From the NCBI GenBank assembly GCA_029846755.1, contig JARWBI010000001.1, forward strand, positions 744,001 to 808,000: DNA of 64,000 nucleotides, written 5' to 3'. Position numbers and translations under genes: made by a program. This stretch comes from Falsirhodobacter flavus. Lineage in GTDB: Bacteria > Pseudomonadota > Alphaproteobacteria > Rhodobacterales > Rhodobacteraceae. Position 1 is the first letter of the stretch. Every line of letters begins with the position of its first letter. The notes beneath the pieces are model-generated. The model was not told where the DNA came from. It saw only the letters and a list, made by a program, of their open reading frames with translations, and did not search any database. This document shows, piece by piece, positions 51,066 through 60,751 of this stretch.

Positions 51066-51851
51066 TCAATGCGCCGTCCAGCCGCCTTCGATCGGAAGGA
51101 CCGCCCCCGTGATCGAGGCAGCACCATCCGAACAAAGGAAGCCTGCAAATGCCGCCACTTCGTCGATCTGCACGAATTTCTTGGTCGGCTGGGCGGCCAG
51201 AAGCACGTCGCCGATCACCTGCTCGCGCGTCAGGCCGCGCGCCGCCATCGTGTCGGGGATCTGGCTTTCGACCAGCGGCGTCCAGACATAGCCGGGGCAG
51301 ATCGCGTTGACGGTGATGCCCTGCGCCGCCACCTCCAGCGCCACGGATTTCGTCAGACCGGCGATCCCGTGCTTGCTGGCGACATAGGCGGATTTGAAGG
51401 GCGATGCGACCAGCGCATGGGCCGACGCGATGTTGACGATCCGGCCCCACCCGGCGGCCTTCATATGCGGAAGGGCGGCCTTGATCGCGTGGAAGGGCGC
51501 GACGAGGTTGATAGCGATGATCGCATCAAACCGATCTTCGGGGAATTCATCGACCGGAGAGACGAACTGGATCCCCGCATTGTTCACAAGGATGTCGCAG
51601 CCGCCCGCCATCTCGATCATGCCCCGGATTTCCTCGGGGTTCAGCATGTTCGCGGGGGAATAGTGGCAGCGCGTGCCGAAATCCGCCTCGATCTGCGCGC
51701 GGATCGTCTCGATCGCGCCTGCGTCGCCAAGCCCGTTGATGACGACGTCCGCGCCGCGCTCTGCCAGCATGCGCGCGACGCCCAATCCGATACCGCTGGT
51801 CGATCCCGTGACGACGGCGACCTTTCCAGCCAGAGTTTTCGAGGAGATCAT
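51066..51851 (-). CDS. bdhA: 3-hydroxybutyrate dehydrogenase
   Basis: A 261-residue short-chain dehydrogenase interconverting D-3-hydroxybutyrate and acetoacetate with NAD. Cofactor motif [23 protein letters not shown], catalytic Ser in [17 protein letters not shown], Tyr-x3-Lys in YVASKHG, and the substrate region [13 protein letters not shown] are as in bacterial HBDH. It starts the three-gene operon and lies 67 bases after cobF on the same strand, so some cotranscription is possible. Confidence 0.93.
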   Translation of the reverse strand: MISSKTLAGKVAVVTGSTSGIGLGVARMLAERGADVVINGLGDAGAIETIRAQIEADFGTRCHYSPANMLNPEEIRGMIEMAGGCDILVNNAGIQFVSPVDEFPEDRFDAIIAINLVAPFHAIKAALPHMKAAGWGRIVNIASAHALVASPFKSAYVASKHGIAGLTKSVALEVAAQGITVNAICPGYVWTPLVESQIPDTMAARGLTREQVIGDVLLAAQPTKKFVQIDEVAAFAGFLCSDGAASITGAVLPIEGGWTAH

Positions 51852-51918
51852 GACGGCTCCCTATGCCGATGGCGATGTTCCCCCGGAAATGAGCATCGGG
51901 TTGTAACAGGCGCGCGAA

Positions 51919-52644
51919 CTATGACCTGCGCCGCATCAGATAGATGTCCATGATCCAGCCATGGATCGCGCGCGCCTCGTGCCGCGCCGCGACGATCCGG
52001 GCCGCGACCTCGGGCAGCGGTCCGGCGATCGAGATCTGCTGCGGCATCCCGGCATAGGCGGACCACCAGATATCGATGCCGGCCGGGTCCAGACAGCCAA
52101 AGCTGCATTCCCCGTCCAGCATCACGACAACGGTTGCCGCATCGGACGGCCAGCCGCCATCCCGCAGCCGTCGCCCAGTCGTCACCAGCACGGGCTCGCC
52201 GACCTCGTTCAGCGGAATGCCATGCGCCGCGCAAAGCGCCTGCACCGAGGTGATGCCGGGAATCACCCGCACATCCACCGAAAGACGCGCCGCGATCCGC
52301 AGCGTCGAATCGTAAAGCGATGGATCGCCCCAGACCATCATCGCCGCCCGTCCTTGGGGCGGGATCGCCTGCGCCCAGACCTGCGCGATGGCATCGTGCC
52401 ATGCCGCCACCCGCGCAGCATATTCGGCGATCGCCGGGTCGCGCTTGGGCAGGTCGAACTCGACCATGGGAACTGGGCGGTCCAGCACCTCGGCCAGTAT
52501 CGCACGGCGCAGAGTGGCGAGGCCCGGCGCGTCCTCCTTGCGGGGGATCAGGATCACGTCGGCCCCGTTCAGCGCGCGGATCGCCTCGCGCGTCAGGTGA
52601 TCGGGATTTCCTGTGCCGATGCCGACAAGCACAAGCTCGGTCAT
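51919..52644 (-). CDS. cobF: Precorrin-6A synthase (deacetylating)
   Basis: A 241-residue methyltransferase of aerobic cobalamin synthesis, methylating C1 with acetyl loss. GIGTGNPDHLTREAIRALN, IPRKEDAPGLATLRR, VWGDPSLYDSTLRI and VIPGITSVQALCAAHGIPL mark CobF specifically. Start overlaps the cobA stop (ATGA). Last gene of the block. Confidence 0.93.
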   Translation of the reverse strand: MTELVLVGIGTGNPDHLTREAIRALNGADVILIPRKEDAPGLATLRRAILAEVLDRPVPMVEFDLPKRDPAIAEYAARVAAWHDAIAQVWAQAIPPQGRAAMMVWGDPSLYDSTLRIAARLSVDVRVIPGITSVQALCAAHGIPLNEVGEPVLVTTGRRLRDGGWPSDAATVVVMLDGECSFGCLDPAGIDIWWSAYAGMPQQISIAGPLPEVAARIVAARHEARAIHGWIMDIYLMRRRS

Positions 52645-53351
52645 GCCAGCGGCCCATAGAGGATCAGCGCCGGCAGATCGCCCTGCCGCGCCGCGATTTC
52701 GTCCGCAAGACCCGCCACTGTGCCGCGATGGATATGCTGCCCCGGCTGCCCGACCCCTTCTGCCAGAATGGCAGGCGTGTCCGGCGGCAGCCCTTCGGCG
52801 ATCAACCGCGCGGCCATGCGGGCAAACGTCCGCTTGCCCATGAACACCACCGTCGTCGCAGAAGGATCGGCCAGCGCCGGCCAGTTCAACTCCGGCATGT
52901 CGCCCGTCACATCCGCCCCGGTCACGAACTGCACGCGCCGTGCCGTCAGCCGCCGCGTCAGCGGAATGGCGGCCGCCGCTGCCGCCGCGCAGGCCGAAGG
53001 CACGCCGGGAACGATCTCGAACCCGATACCCGCCGCACGCAAGGCGTCGATCTCCTCCTCCAGCCGCCCGAAGATGCCGCAATCGCCCGATTTCAGCCGT
53101 ACGACGCGCTGGCCCGTCAAGGCGTGGTCCACCAGCAGCCGGCTCACATGGTCCTGCCTGGGGCTGACACGCCCAGCGCGCTTGCCGACGCCGATCAGGT
53201 CGGCCCCGGGCCCAGCGTGGGACAGGACAGGCCCGGCGGCCAGATCGTCGAACAGCACCACATCGGCAGCCCGCAGTCGCGATACCGCCTTCAGCGTCAA
53301 AAGCTCCGGGTCGCCCGGTCCTGCCGAGACGAAGGAGACGAAACCGCTCAT
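52641..53351 (-). CDS. cobA: Uroporphyrinogen-III C-methyltransferase
   Basis: A 236-residue SUMT, making precorrin-2 from uroporphyrinogen III with two SAM. VSAGPGDPELLTLKAVSRLRAADVVLFDDL, VRLKSGDCGIFGR and VPGVPSACAAAAAA are the family blocks. No siroheme (CysG) extension. ATGA overlaps on both sides. Confidence 0.93.
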   Translation of the reverse strand: MSGFVSFVSAGPGDPELLTLKAVSRLRAADVVLFDDLAAGPVLSHAGPGADLIGVGKRAGRVSPRQDHVSRLLVDHALTGQRVVRLKSGDCGIFGRLEEEIDALRAAGIGFEIVPGVPSACAAAAAAAIPLTRRLTARRVQFVTGADVTGDMPELNWPALADPSATTVVFMGKRTFARMAARLIAEGLPPDTPAILAEGVGQPGQHIHRGTVAGLADEIAARQGDLPALILYGPLA

Positions 53352-54652
53352 GCCGCACCGTCGATCAGGTGAAAGAACGTCCCGGTCGCATGGCCCCGTC
53401 GCGATCCAGTCTCCGGCACAGGGGCGTCGGACGCATCGGTCACCGATGCCAGCGGCGCATCCGGCTGGTTCAGGATCGAGGCATAGTGGAACTCGTGCCC
53501 CGCAAGCACCGCACCTGCATCATGGCCCGGAACAGACGCCTCCAGCACGGCGCGGCGATATCCCAGATGCATACGCCGTCTGGCAAAGGAAGTCTCCAGC
53601 CCCAGAAGGCCGGTCATCCGGTGCCGTGATCCATCCGCAGCCTCGAGCCCGGCGCCCATCACCATGTATCCGCCGCATTCGCCGTGAACGGGTCGGGTCT
53701 GTGCGAAACGCCGCAGCGCATCGCCGAAGCGATGGGCAGATGCGATGCGCTCGGCATGAAGCTCGGGGTATCCCCCCGGAAGCCAGCAGACATCCGCCGC
53801 CTCGTCCGGCTCTTCGTCGCCAAGCGGAGAGAAGGGAAGGATCTCCGCCCCCGATGCGTGCCATGCGTCCAGCAGATGAGGATAGGTGAAGGTGAATGCC
53901 GCATCCCGAGCCAATGCGATCCGTTGCCCGGGGGGGCGGATCGGGCGGCCCTTGCCGTGCAGGGGAAGCGATGCGGCCGAAGCCGCGATTGCAGAGACAT
54001 CCAGATGCGCGGCGACCAGATTCGCCGCCCGGTCCAGAAACAGCGGCAGCGCGGAATGCTCGCCCGCCTGAACGAGCCCGAGATGCCGCTCAGGCAGGCA
54101 GACATCCGCATTGCGGGGAAGCGCGCCGAAGACCGCGATCCCCGCCGCCTCCATCCCCGCGCGCAGCAGCGCCTCGTGGCGGGGGGAGGCGACCTTGTTC
54201 AGCACCGCACCGGCAACCCTGATGCCCGGACGATAGCATGCCATGCCCAGCGCCACCGCGCCCGCCGTCTGCGCCTGACCCGATGCGTCGATCACCAGAA
54301 CAACCGGCCACCCCGTCAGGGCCGACACATCCGCGCTGGCCCCGGTGCCGCACGCCCCTTGCACGGCGACCCCGTCATGAAGGCCCATTGATCCTTCGGC
54401 CAGAATGATATCGGCATCGGCGCCTCGGAGGATCAGCTCTGCGATCCGGCCTCTTTCCATCGCCCAGCTGTCCAGATTGAACGATGCGCGCCCCGTCGCG
54501 GCATGGTGGAACGCCGGGTCGATATAGTCCGGCCCCGATTTGAAGCATTGAACGCGGCGCCCCTCGCGGCACAGCGCCCGGGCAAGCCCCAGCATCACGG
54601 TGGTCTTCCCGCTGCCCGAGGCAGGGGCGGCGATCATCAGCCCGGGCGTCAT
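53348..54652 (-). CDS. cobB: Cobyrinic acid a,c-diamide synthase (hydrogenobyrinate)
   Basis: A 434-residue amidotransferase. P-loop [19 protein letters not shown] at the N-terminus, [18 protein letters not shown], then in the glutaminase half the Cys nucleophile in [11 protein letters not shown] and closing His region GHEFHYAS. In the aerobic route it amidates hydrogenobyrinate side chains a and c before cobalt insertion. ATGA overlaps both neighbours. Confidence 0.94.
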   Translation of the reverse strand: MTPGLMIAAPASGSGKTTVMLGLARALCREGRRVQCFKSGPDYIDPAFHHAATGRASFNLDSWAMERGRIAELILRGADADIILAEGSMGLHDGVAVQGACGTGASADVSALTGWPVVLVIDASGQAQTAGAVALGMACYRPGIRVAGAVLNKVASPRHEALLRAGMEAAGIAVFGALPRNADVCLPERHLGLVQAGEHSALPLFLDRAANLVAAHLDVSAIAASAASLPLHGKGRPIRPPGQRIALARDAAFTFTYPHLLDAWHASGAEILPFSPLGDEEPDEAADVCWLPGGYPELHAERIASAHRFGDALRRFAQTRPVHGECGGYMVMGAGLEAADGSRHRMTGLLGLETSFARRRMHLGYRRAVLEASVPGHDAGAVLAGHEFHYASILNQPDAPLASVTDASDAPVPETGSRRGHATGTFFHLIDGAA

Positions 54653-55431
54653 TCCCCGGCCCCCGGGAAACGCGGGGCCGTGCCCACCGGGCGGAAACGG
54701 CGATCGTAATCGCCCGCATACAGGCGGCTTTCGCCAAATCCCTCATGCCCGAGGGTATGACCGACCAGAATCAGCGCCGTCCTGTCCACGCCCTCGCAAA
54801 GCCCCGCTATGGAGCCGAGCGATCCGCGGATCACGCGTTCGTCCGGCCAGCTGGCCCGCCAGACGACCGCCGCCGGACACTCCGCGCCATAGTGCGGCAG
54901 CAGGTCCGCAACCACGCGGTCCAGCACGTGAATCGACAGGTGGATTGCAAGCACCGACCCCGTCCGCGCGAAAGTGTCCAGCGTCTCGGCCTCGGGCATG
55001 GCCGTCGCGCGGCCGGATGTCCGGGTCAGCACCACCGATTGCGCAACGCCGGGAAGCGTCAGTTCCGCCCCCAGCGCGGCAGAGGCAGCGGCAAAGGACG
55101 GCACCCCCGGCGTCACGTCATAGGGAATGCCCAATCCGCGCAGCCGTCGCAGCTGCTCTCCCATCGCCGACCAGACCGACAGATCGCCGGAATGCAGCCG
55201 CGCGACGTCCTGCCCTGCCGCATGGGCGGCAGAAATCTCGTCGATGATCTCGTCAAGGCTCAGCGGGGCGGTGTTGATGATCCGGCACCCCTCTGGGCAG
55301 TGGGCCAGAACGCCTTCCGGCACCAGCGATCCGGCATAGAGGCAGACGGGTGAGGCCGCGATCAGGTCGCGCCCCCGCAGGGTCAGTAGGTCCGGTGCGC
55401 CCGGTCCGGCGCCGATGAAATGGACGGTCAT
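54649..55431 (-). CDS. cobM: Precorrin-4 C11-methyltransferase
   Basis: A 260-residue SAM methyltransferase. [57 protein letters not shown] and [22 protein letters not shown] are characteristic of CobM. ATG 55431 overlaps the cobE stop. Confidence 0.94.
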   Translation of the reverse strand: MTVHFIGAGPGAPDLLTLRGRDLIAASPVCLYAGSLVPEGVLAHCPEGCRIINTAPLSLDEIIDEISAAHAAGQDVARLHSGDLSVWSAMGEQLRRLRGLGIPYDVTPGVPSFAAASAALGAELTLPGVAQSVVLTRTSGRATAMPEAETLDTFARTGSVLAIHLSIHVLDRVVADLLPHYGAECPAAVVWRASWPDERVIRGSLGSIAGLCEGVDRTALILVGHTLGHEGFGESRLYAGDYDRRFRPVGTAPRFPGAGE

Positions 55432-55778
55432 GTATTGGCCTTTCGGGCCGCAGCCCATGTGGTGCCGCCAAGGGCAAGACGGGTCCGGACGATCACCGAT
55501 CCGGGACCGGCAGCCACAAGCGCACAGGCTTCGGCCACTGATCCGCAGCGATGAAGCGCCATGATGCGCGCCGACGCGCTGGGGGTCGCGACCCCCGCGA
55601 GATCGCCCGCCGGAATGGCCAGAAGCGGCAGGCCCAGACGGCGGGCAAGCGGCTCCAGCTGCGCCGCACGGATCTCGATGGTTGCGAGGGCGGCGATCCC
55701 CGGCATGCCATGCAGAACCTCCTCCAGAGCGTTGAAGTCCGCGCCGGATCGCGTGCCGATGCCGATCACCAGGCTCAT
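55428..55778 (-). CDS. cobE: Cobalamin biosynthesis protein CobE
   Basis: A 116-residue protein with [17 protein letters not shown] and the later [24 protein letters not shown], fitting CobE/CbiG C-terminal-like proteins of the aerobic operon. Its exact role is unsettled. Start 55778 chosen by ATGA overlap with cobL. Confidence 0.85.
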   Translation of the reverse strand: MSLVIGIGTRSGADFNALEEVLHGMPGIAALATIEIRAAQLEPLARRLGLPLLAIPAGDLAGVATPSASARIMALHRCGSVAEACALVAAGPGSVIVRTRLALGGTTWAAARKANT

Positions 55779-56941
55779 GCCGGTCGTATCCACTGGATCA
55801 GCGGGCGCTGGGGGGCCCAAGCGCGGGATCGGCCCAGCGGCTCGGCCTTTGCGATGTCGATGCGCAGCAGTGTGCCGCCATGGGCCGCATGCAGCCTTTC
55901 GACCAGCGCCCCCGTTTCCAGCGTGACCGCGTTGACGACCAGCCGCGACTTCGGAAGCCGCGCAAACAGGTCCGCAGAGAAACCGCCGCCTACAAAGATC
56001 GCATCCGGCGCCGGAAGCCTGCCAAGCGCGTCGCCGCTATCTGCCACGGTCACCGACACGCGATCCTCCACCCCGAAATGCAGGGCGTTTGCGCGTATGT
56101 TCTCGGCACGGTCCTCACGTATCTCGACCGCCGCCGCCCGTCCGCCCGCCAATGCCCATTCGACCGAAACCGAGCCGGACCCTGCGCCCAGATCCCACAG
56201 CATGCTTTCGCACCGGGGGGCGAGGGCGGCCAGCGTCATTGCGCGGATGGGGGATTTGGTGATCTGCCCGTCGTGAAGGAAGAGGCTTTCGTCGCGCCCG
56301 GGGACCGAGGGGAGGGCATCGCCCCCTTCGGCGACCAGCGCGACCGCGACGGGGGCCGCAATCTCGGCCAGCGCGAACCCTTCCGCGCGCGCGGATTGCA
56401 GGCGTTCATGCGGGCCGCCCAGCCGTTCCATCACGGTCAGCGCACTTCCGCCCCATCCGGCACCGTCCAGCCAGATCGCCAGATCGCGCACCGCGGAGGC
56501 ATCGCGCAGCAGCAGGACTGCCCGCAACCCCTGACGCAGATGCGGGCGCAGCCGTTGAAAGGGCGCAGCGTGCAGGCCAAGGCAAAGCGTATCCTCGATC
56601 CGCCAGCCCATCCGCGCGGCGGCAAGCGAAAAGGTGCCGGGGGCTGGGTATGCCACCCATTCGCCGGGGGGCAGGACCTCGGCGATCGTGCCGCCCGCGC
56701 CATGCCAGAACGGATCGCCCGAAACCAGCGCCGCCGTGGGCCGTCCCCGCAGCGCCAGAAGCGGGGCCAGATCGAACGGCACCGGCCATGGGCGGCCGCG
56801 ATCGCCAACCGCTGCCAGCGCAAGATGGCGGGGCGCGCCAAAGACCGCCTCGGCCCGCGACAGCGCTTGCAGGCTTGCACCCGGCAGGCCGGACAGGGCA
56901 TCTTCGCCCAGACCTATGACAGACAGCCACGGATCAGCCAT
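55775..56941 (-). CDS. cobL: Precorrin-6Y C5,15-methyltransferase (decarboxylating)
   Basis: A 388-residue bifunctional enzyme. The N-terminal CobE/CbiE-like methyltransferase ([26 protein letters not shown]) is fused to a C-terminal CbiT domain ([28 protein letters not shown]), standard CobL architecture. The ATG at 56941 shares its bases CATG with the divergent cobK start, so its promoter must lie inside cobK unless transcription enters from elsewhere. Confidence 0.94.
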   Translation of the reverse strand: MADPWLSVIGLGEDALSGLPGASLQALSRAEAVFGAPRHLALAAVGDRGRPWPVPFDLAPLLALRGRPTAALVSGDPFWHGAGGTIAEVLPPGEWVAYPAPGTFSLAAARMGWRIEDTLCLGLHAAPFQRLRPHLRQGLRAVLLLRDASAVRDLAIWLDGAGWGGSALTVMERLGGPHERLQSARAEGFALAEIAAPVAVALVAEGGDALPSVPGRDESLFLHDGQITKSPIRAMTLAALAPRCESMLWDLGAGSGSVSVEWALAGGRAAAVEIREDRAENIRANALHFGVEDRVSVTVADSGDALGRLPAPDAIFVGGGFSADLFARLPKSRLVVNAVTLETGALVERLHAAHGGTLLRIDIAKAEPLGRSRAWAPQRPLIQWIRPA

Positions 56942-57662
56942 GACGCGCATCCTTCTTCTGGGCGGCACGACCGAGGCGAGCCGCATGGCGGAGGCGCTCG
57001 CCAAGGCGGGCATCCCTGCAATCTTCTCCTATGCCGGACGAACGGCCGCACCGGTCGCGCAGCCCTTGCCCATGCGTATCGGGGGGTTCGGCGGGGCGGA
57101 GGGGCTGGCGGCGTTCCTGCGCCGCGAGGCGATCACCACGGTCATCGACGCGACCCATCCCTTCGCCGCACAGATCAGCCGCAACGCGATCGCCGCCTGC
57201 GATGCCGCCGGGATGCCGCTGCTGGCGCTGGAGCGCCCCGCGTGGGCCGTCGATCCGGGCTGGCTGCGTGTTCCCGATGTCCAGAGCGCCGCCCTTGCGC
57301 TGCCGCCGGAGCCGTCGCGCGTCTTTCTTGCCATCGGGCGGCAGAACCTCGAACCCTTCGCCGCCCATCCCCATGCCTACTTGCTGCGGCTTGTCGATCC
57401 GCCCGAGGCGCTGCCCTTGCGGGCCGATCATGTGGTCGCGCGTGGTCCCTTCACCGTGCTGGGCGATCTGGCACTTCTGCGGGACTGGCGTGCGCACATC
57501 GTCGTGGCGAAGAACGCAGGCGGCGCGGGGGCCGAGGCGAAGATTACCGCCGCACGCCAGCTTGGCCTGAGCGTCATTCTGATCGACCGTCCCGTATTGC
57601 CGCCCCGCCGCGTGGTGCGCACGGTGGAGGAGGCACTTCATTCCATCCCCCTTGGCGTATAG
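56940..57662 (+). CDS. cobK: Precorrin-6A reductase
   Basis: A 240-residue NADPH-dependent reductase and the only plus-strand gene in the cluster. ILLLGGTTEASRMAEALAKAG, then TTVIDATHPFAAQISRNA, SRVFLAIGRQNLEPF and VVAKNAGGAGAEAKITAARQL are CobK blocks. The 3' end overlaps convergent cobJ by 25 bases. The start shares CATG with cobL. Confidence 0.93.
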   Translation: MTRILLLGGTTEASRMAEALAKAGIPAIFSYAGRTAAPVAQPLPMRIGGFGGAEGLAAFLRREAITTVIDATHPFAAQISRNAIAACDAAGMPLLALERPAWAVDPGWLRVPDVQSAALALPPEPSRVFLAIGRQNLEPFAAHPHAYLLRLVDPPEALPLRADHVVARGPFTVLGDLALLRDWRAHIVVAKNAGGAGAEAKITAARQLGLSVILIDRPVLPPRRVVRTVEEALHSIPLGV

Positions 57663-58369
57663 ACCCAAGGGCCGACCTGCCGCGTGGCTGAATTGCCGAG
57701 GATGACGACCGTGCGCATATCCGCCATCTCGGGCGTTGCTCGCTCCAGCGTCGTCGTGACGACCTGCTGATCCGGGGTCGAGACGGCGCGGGCAAAAATG
57801 ATGATCCGCCCGTTGCCGCAGCATTCGCGCAGAATGGCAAGCGCCCGCGCAAAGCCATCGGGCCGCGAGCGGGAGCGGGGGTTGTAGAAGGCCATCGCGA
57901 AATCCGCATCTGCCGCCAGCCGCAGCCGCCGCTCGATCAGGGCGAAGGGTTTGAGATTGTCCGAAAGGTTGATCGCGCAGAAATCATGGCCCAGCGGCGC
58001 TCCCGCCGCCGCTGCCGCCGCCAGCATCGCGGTGATGCCGGGCAGGATGCGGATATCGGGCGGGGGGGCGGTCCAGCCCTCCAGCGCCTCGAACAGGGCC
58101 GAGGCCATGGCGAAGACGCCCGGATCGCCCGAGGATACGACCACCACCCGCCGCCCCGCCGCTGCCAGTTCCAGCGCGTGGCGGGCGCGCCGAAGCTCCT
58201 CGCGATTGTCGGTCGGATGCAGGGTCAGGCCCGGTCGCGGGGCGATGCGGGCGACATAGGGAATGTAGCCCACGATGTCCGTTGCCGCTTCCAGCGCGGC
58301 ACTGACTTCGGGCGTGACCGCCCCCTCCGATCCAGGGCCGAGGCCCGCGACGACGACCCAGCCGCTCAT
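57638..58369 (-). CDS. cobJ: Precorrin-3B C17-methyltransferase
   Basis: A 243-residue ring-contraction methyltransferase. VVVAGLGPGSEGAVTPEVSAALE, DIVGYIPYVARI, VVVVSSGDPGVFAMASALFEA, ILPGITAMLAAAAAAGAPLGHDFCAINLSD and AFYNPRSRSRP identify CobJ. ATG 58369 overlaps the cobI stop. Confidence 0.95.
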   Translation of the reverse strand: MSGWVVVAGLGPGSEGAVTPEVSAALEAATDIVGYIPYVARIAPRPGLTLHPTDNREELRRARHALELAAAGRRVVVVSSGDPGVFAMASALFEALEGWTAPPPDIRILPGITAMLAAAAAAGAPLGHDFCAINLSDNLKPFALIERRLRLAADADFAMAFYNPRSRSRPDGFARALAILRECCGNGRIIIFARAVSTPDQQVVTTTLERATPEMADMRTVVILGNSATRQVGPWVYTPRGME

Positions 58370-59079
58370 GGCCGTCGCCCCTGTCCGGGAACCAGCACGA
58401 TGGCGAAATAGGGGCAGTCGCCTTCCTCGGCCTCGGCCAGGCGGATGACGCGCTGGCCGGGCATGGTGCCGCGTTCCACCAGCCATGCGGCGTCCAGCCG
58501 CCCGGCGGCCTGCAATGCGCGGCGCACCTTGGGCAGGTTGCGGCCTGTCTTCATCACCACCAGCGCATCGGCATCCGCGGCGCGCCGGGCCAGATCCGCT
58601 TCGGGCAGGGTGCCGGGCAGGACGGTCATCACGTCGTCGCCCCATGTGATCGGCAGCCCCGATGCGTTCCAGCATCCCGCCATGCCGGGAATGCCGGGGA
58701 TCACCTCCACCTCGGCCCGGCCCTGAAGGCGGCAATGAAGATGCATAAATGATCCGTAGAAGAAGGGATCGCCCTCGCACAGCACGACGACCTCGCCCTC
58801 CATCGCGGCAAGCCGGTCGGTCCAGCAATCGTAGAACGCGGCCATCATCGCGCCGTATCGGGGATCGCTGACGGGGATTTCGGTGGTGACGGGGTATTCC
58901 ATCGCCAGTTCCTCGGCATCCGGGCGCAGCATGCCTTCGACGATGCGGCGGGCCTGTCCGGGGCGGCCCTTCTTGCGGAAATAGGCGATGCGGTTTGCGC
59001 TGCGGATCGCGCGGTCGGCCTTCACGCTCAGAAGATCGGGATCGCCAGGGCCCAGACCAGCGCAGATCACCTTGGCCAT
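58366..59079 (-). CDS. cobI: Precorrin-2 C20-methyltransferase
   Basis: A 237-residue SAM methyltransferase: VICAGLGPGDPDLLSVKADRAI, RIAYFRKKGRPGQARRIV, LCEGDPFFYGSFMHLHCRL and VIPGIPGMAGCWNASGLPI. Length and motif order are normal. It starts 1 base after the cobH stop. Confidence 0.95.
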   Translation of the reverse strand: MAKVICAGLGPGDPDLLSVKADRAIRSANRIAYFRKKGRPGQARRIVEGMLRPDAEELAMEYPVTTEIPVSDPRYGAMMAAFYDCWTDRLAAMEGEVVVLCEGDPFFYGSFMHLHCRLQGRAEVEVIPGIPGMAGCWNASGLPITWGDDVMTVLPGTLPEADLARRAADADALVVMKTGRNLPKVRRALQAAGRLDAAWLVERGTMPGQRVIRLAEAEEGDCPYFAIVLVPGQGRRP

Positions 59080-59080
59080 A

Positions 59081-60751
59081 TCACTCGCTCCGGCTGGCGA
59101 GGGCATTGACGGCGGCGACGGTGATGGCCGATCCGCCCAGCCGCCCCCGCACGATCAACGACGGCACCGGGGGCGCCTCCATCAGCGCATCCTTGGATTC
59201 CGCCGCGCCGACGAAACCGACCGGGCAGCCGATGATCGCTGCGGGGCGCGGGCAGGCTGGGTCCAGCAGCATGTTCAAAAGATGAAACAGCGCGGTCGGG
59301 GCATTGCCGATGGCGACGATCGCGCCGTCCAGATGCGGCCGCCACAGTTCGAGCGCGGCGGCGGAGCGGGTCGTGCCCATCCGCGCGGCAAGGTCCGGCA
59401 CGGCTGGATCGTGGAGGGTGCAGACGACCTTGTTCGCCCCAGGCAGGCGCGGGCGGGTGATCCCTTCGCTGACCATGCGTGCGTCGCACAGGATCGGCGC
59501 GCCTTTCGCCAGTGCCGTGCGGGCGGCGGCCGCCATTCCGGGGGTGAAAGCCACGTCACGCTCCAGCCCGACCAGCCCCGCCGCGTGGATCATGCGCACG
59601 ACCACGGGTTCCTCGTCGGGGGTGAAGCGCGCCAGGTCCGCCTCGGCACGGATAGTGGCGAAGGATTGGCGATAGATCGCGGCCCCGTCGGTTTCGAAGA
59701 TATGCGGCATGGACCCTCGGGGGTGGTTGGTTTGGACGGGATCGCGGGCGGTTCCGCCGCGTGTTGCGGCAAGGCCCTGCGGATGGGTGGTCAGGGTCAG
59801 CCACGCTGGCGCAGGATGCGCGCAGCCCTTGGTGCAGCCCGAGACATGCAGAACGCGGCCCAGCGGCACCCGGGGCGCAAGGGTCCGCGCGATGGCACGC
59901 GCGGGGCCGAGGCCCTGTGCGCAATCGGGGGCACCGGGGCAGGCGATCACCCGGAGGCGCCGGTCCTGCGCATCCGCGATCAGGCCCGGATGGTGCGGGA
60001 CGGCTTCCGCCCCCTCGATCAGCAGCATGCGCCATGGGGTGATGCGCAACGGGCGGCCGAGCGCGGCCAGGATCTCCAGCACCTGCGCATCCATCTGCCC
60101 GAATTCGGGTGCGACGAGCATGCCTTCGGCCACAGGGCCGGGCGCGGGCGTTTCCGCTTGGGGCAGGGGCGCGGTCGTCCCGGCAAGGTCGGCGGGAAGC
60201 GGCATCGTGGCCAGATGCGCGGCCATCCGGCCCGCGCCGCCGGACCGCAGGAACCAGTGCGCCATTTCTTCGATCATGCCGTCCCGCAGGGGGATACCAA
60301 GGTCGGCGCCGTCGGCGCGCAGCAGCGGCCCGCATGGGCCGCCCTCGATCCGGATATCGGCAGAGACGCGGGCAAGCCAGCGGCGCGGACCCGGATCAAT
60401 CGCAAAGCCGAACTTGTCGGGCAGGACCGGCAGCGCGGGAAGCCGCATCGCGGGACCGAAGGGCGAGGCGACCACGTTCGGGCGCGCATCCTCGTCCGCC
60501 GTCACGAGCCGAAGTTCGCGCAGGGCGCCGATCAGCGCGCCATGGTTCGTCACGCCCCGGATCTGCAGGTTCGCCCGCGCCGTCAGGTCGATGCGCCCAC
60601 CGGCAAAGCTCCGCGCTGCCGCCGCCAGCCCCGCTGCCTGCGCCGCATCCATTCGCCCGTCCGGAACGCGGACGCGAACCAGCCAGCCATCGCCGGACTC
60701 CATCGGGCGCAGCGCGGTGGGGCACCAGCCGCGGGTCGCGAAACCGTTCAT
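59081..60751 (-). CDS. cobG-cobH: Precorrin-3B synthase / precorrin-8X methylmutase, one open frame
   Basis: A 556-residue frame without stop. Residues 1 to about 346 are CobG: nitrite/sulphite reductase-like half domains and the Fe-S/siroheme-like cysteines CPGAPDCAQ ... HVSGCTKGCAHPAPA. Residues from about 348 are CobH: PHIFETDGAAIYRQSFATIRAEADL, RMIHAAGLVGLERDVAF (active-site His), PRPAAIIGCPVGFVGAAESKDAL. CobG looks shortened after GGTARDPVQ. CobH retains its normal Met at 59710 with GAGGG upstream, so both a fusion and separate products are possible. Confidence 0.88.
   Translation of the reverse strand: MNGFATRGWCPTALRPMESGDGWLVRVRVPDGRMDAAQAAGLAAAARSFAGGRIDLTARANLQIRGVTNHGALIGALRELRLVTADEDARPNVVASPFGPAMRLPALPVLPDKFGFAIDPGPRRWLARVSADIRIEGGPCGPLLRADGADLGIPLRDGMIEEMAHWFLRSGGAGRMAAHLATMPLPADLAGTTAPLPQAETPAPGPVAEGMLVAPEFGQMDAQVLEILAALGRPLRITPWRMLLIEGAEAVPHHPGLIADAQDRRLRVIACPGAPDCAQGLGPARAIARTLAPRVPLGRVLHVSGCTKGCAHPAPAWLTLTTHPQGLAATRGGTARDPVQTNHPRGSMPHIFETDGAAIYRQSFATIRAEADLARFTPDEEPVVVRMIHAAGLVGLERDVAFTPGMAAAARTALAKGAPILCDARMVSEGITRPRLPGANKVVCTLHDPAVPDLAARMGTTRSAAALELWRPHLDGAIVAIGNAPTALFHLLNMLLDPACPRPAAIIGCPVGFVGAAESKDALMEAPPVPSLIVRGRLGGSAITVAAVNALASRSE
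59708..59718 (-). promoter_or_regulatory. cobH: Internal RBS and start of cobH
   Basis: GAGGG lies 3 bases before ATG 59710, the normal CobH start (MPHIFETDG). It would allow independent synthesis of a 209-residue CobH inside the continuous cobG frame. Confidence 0.55.
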
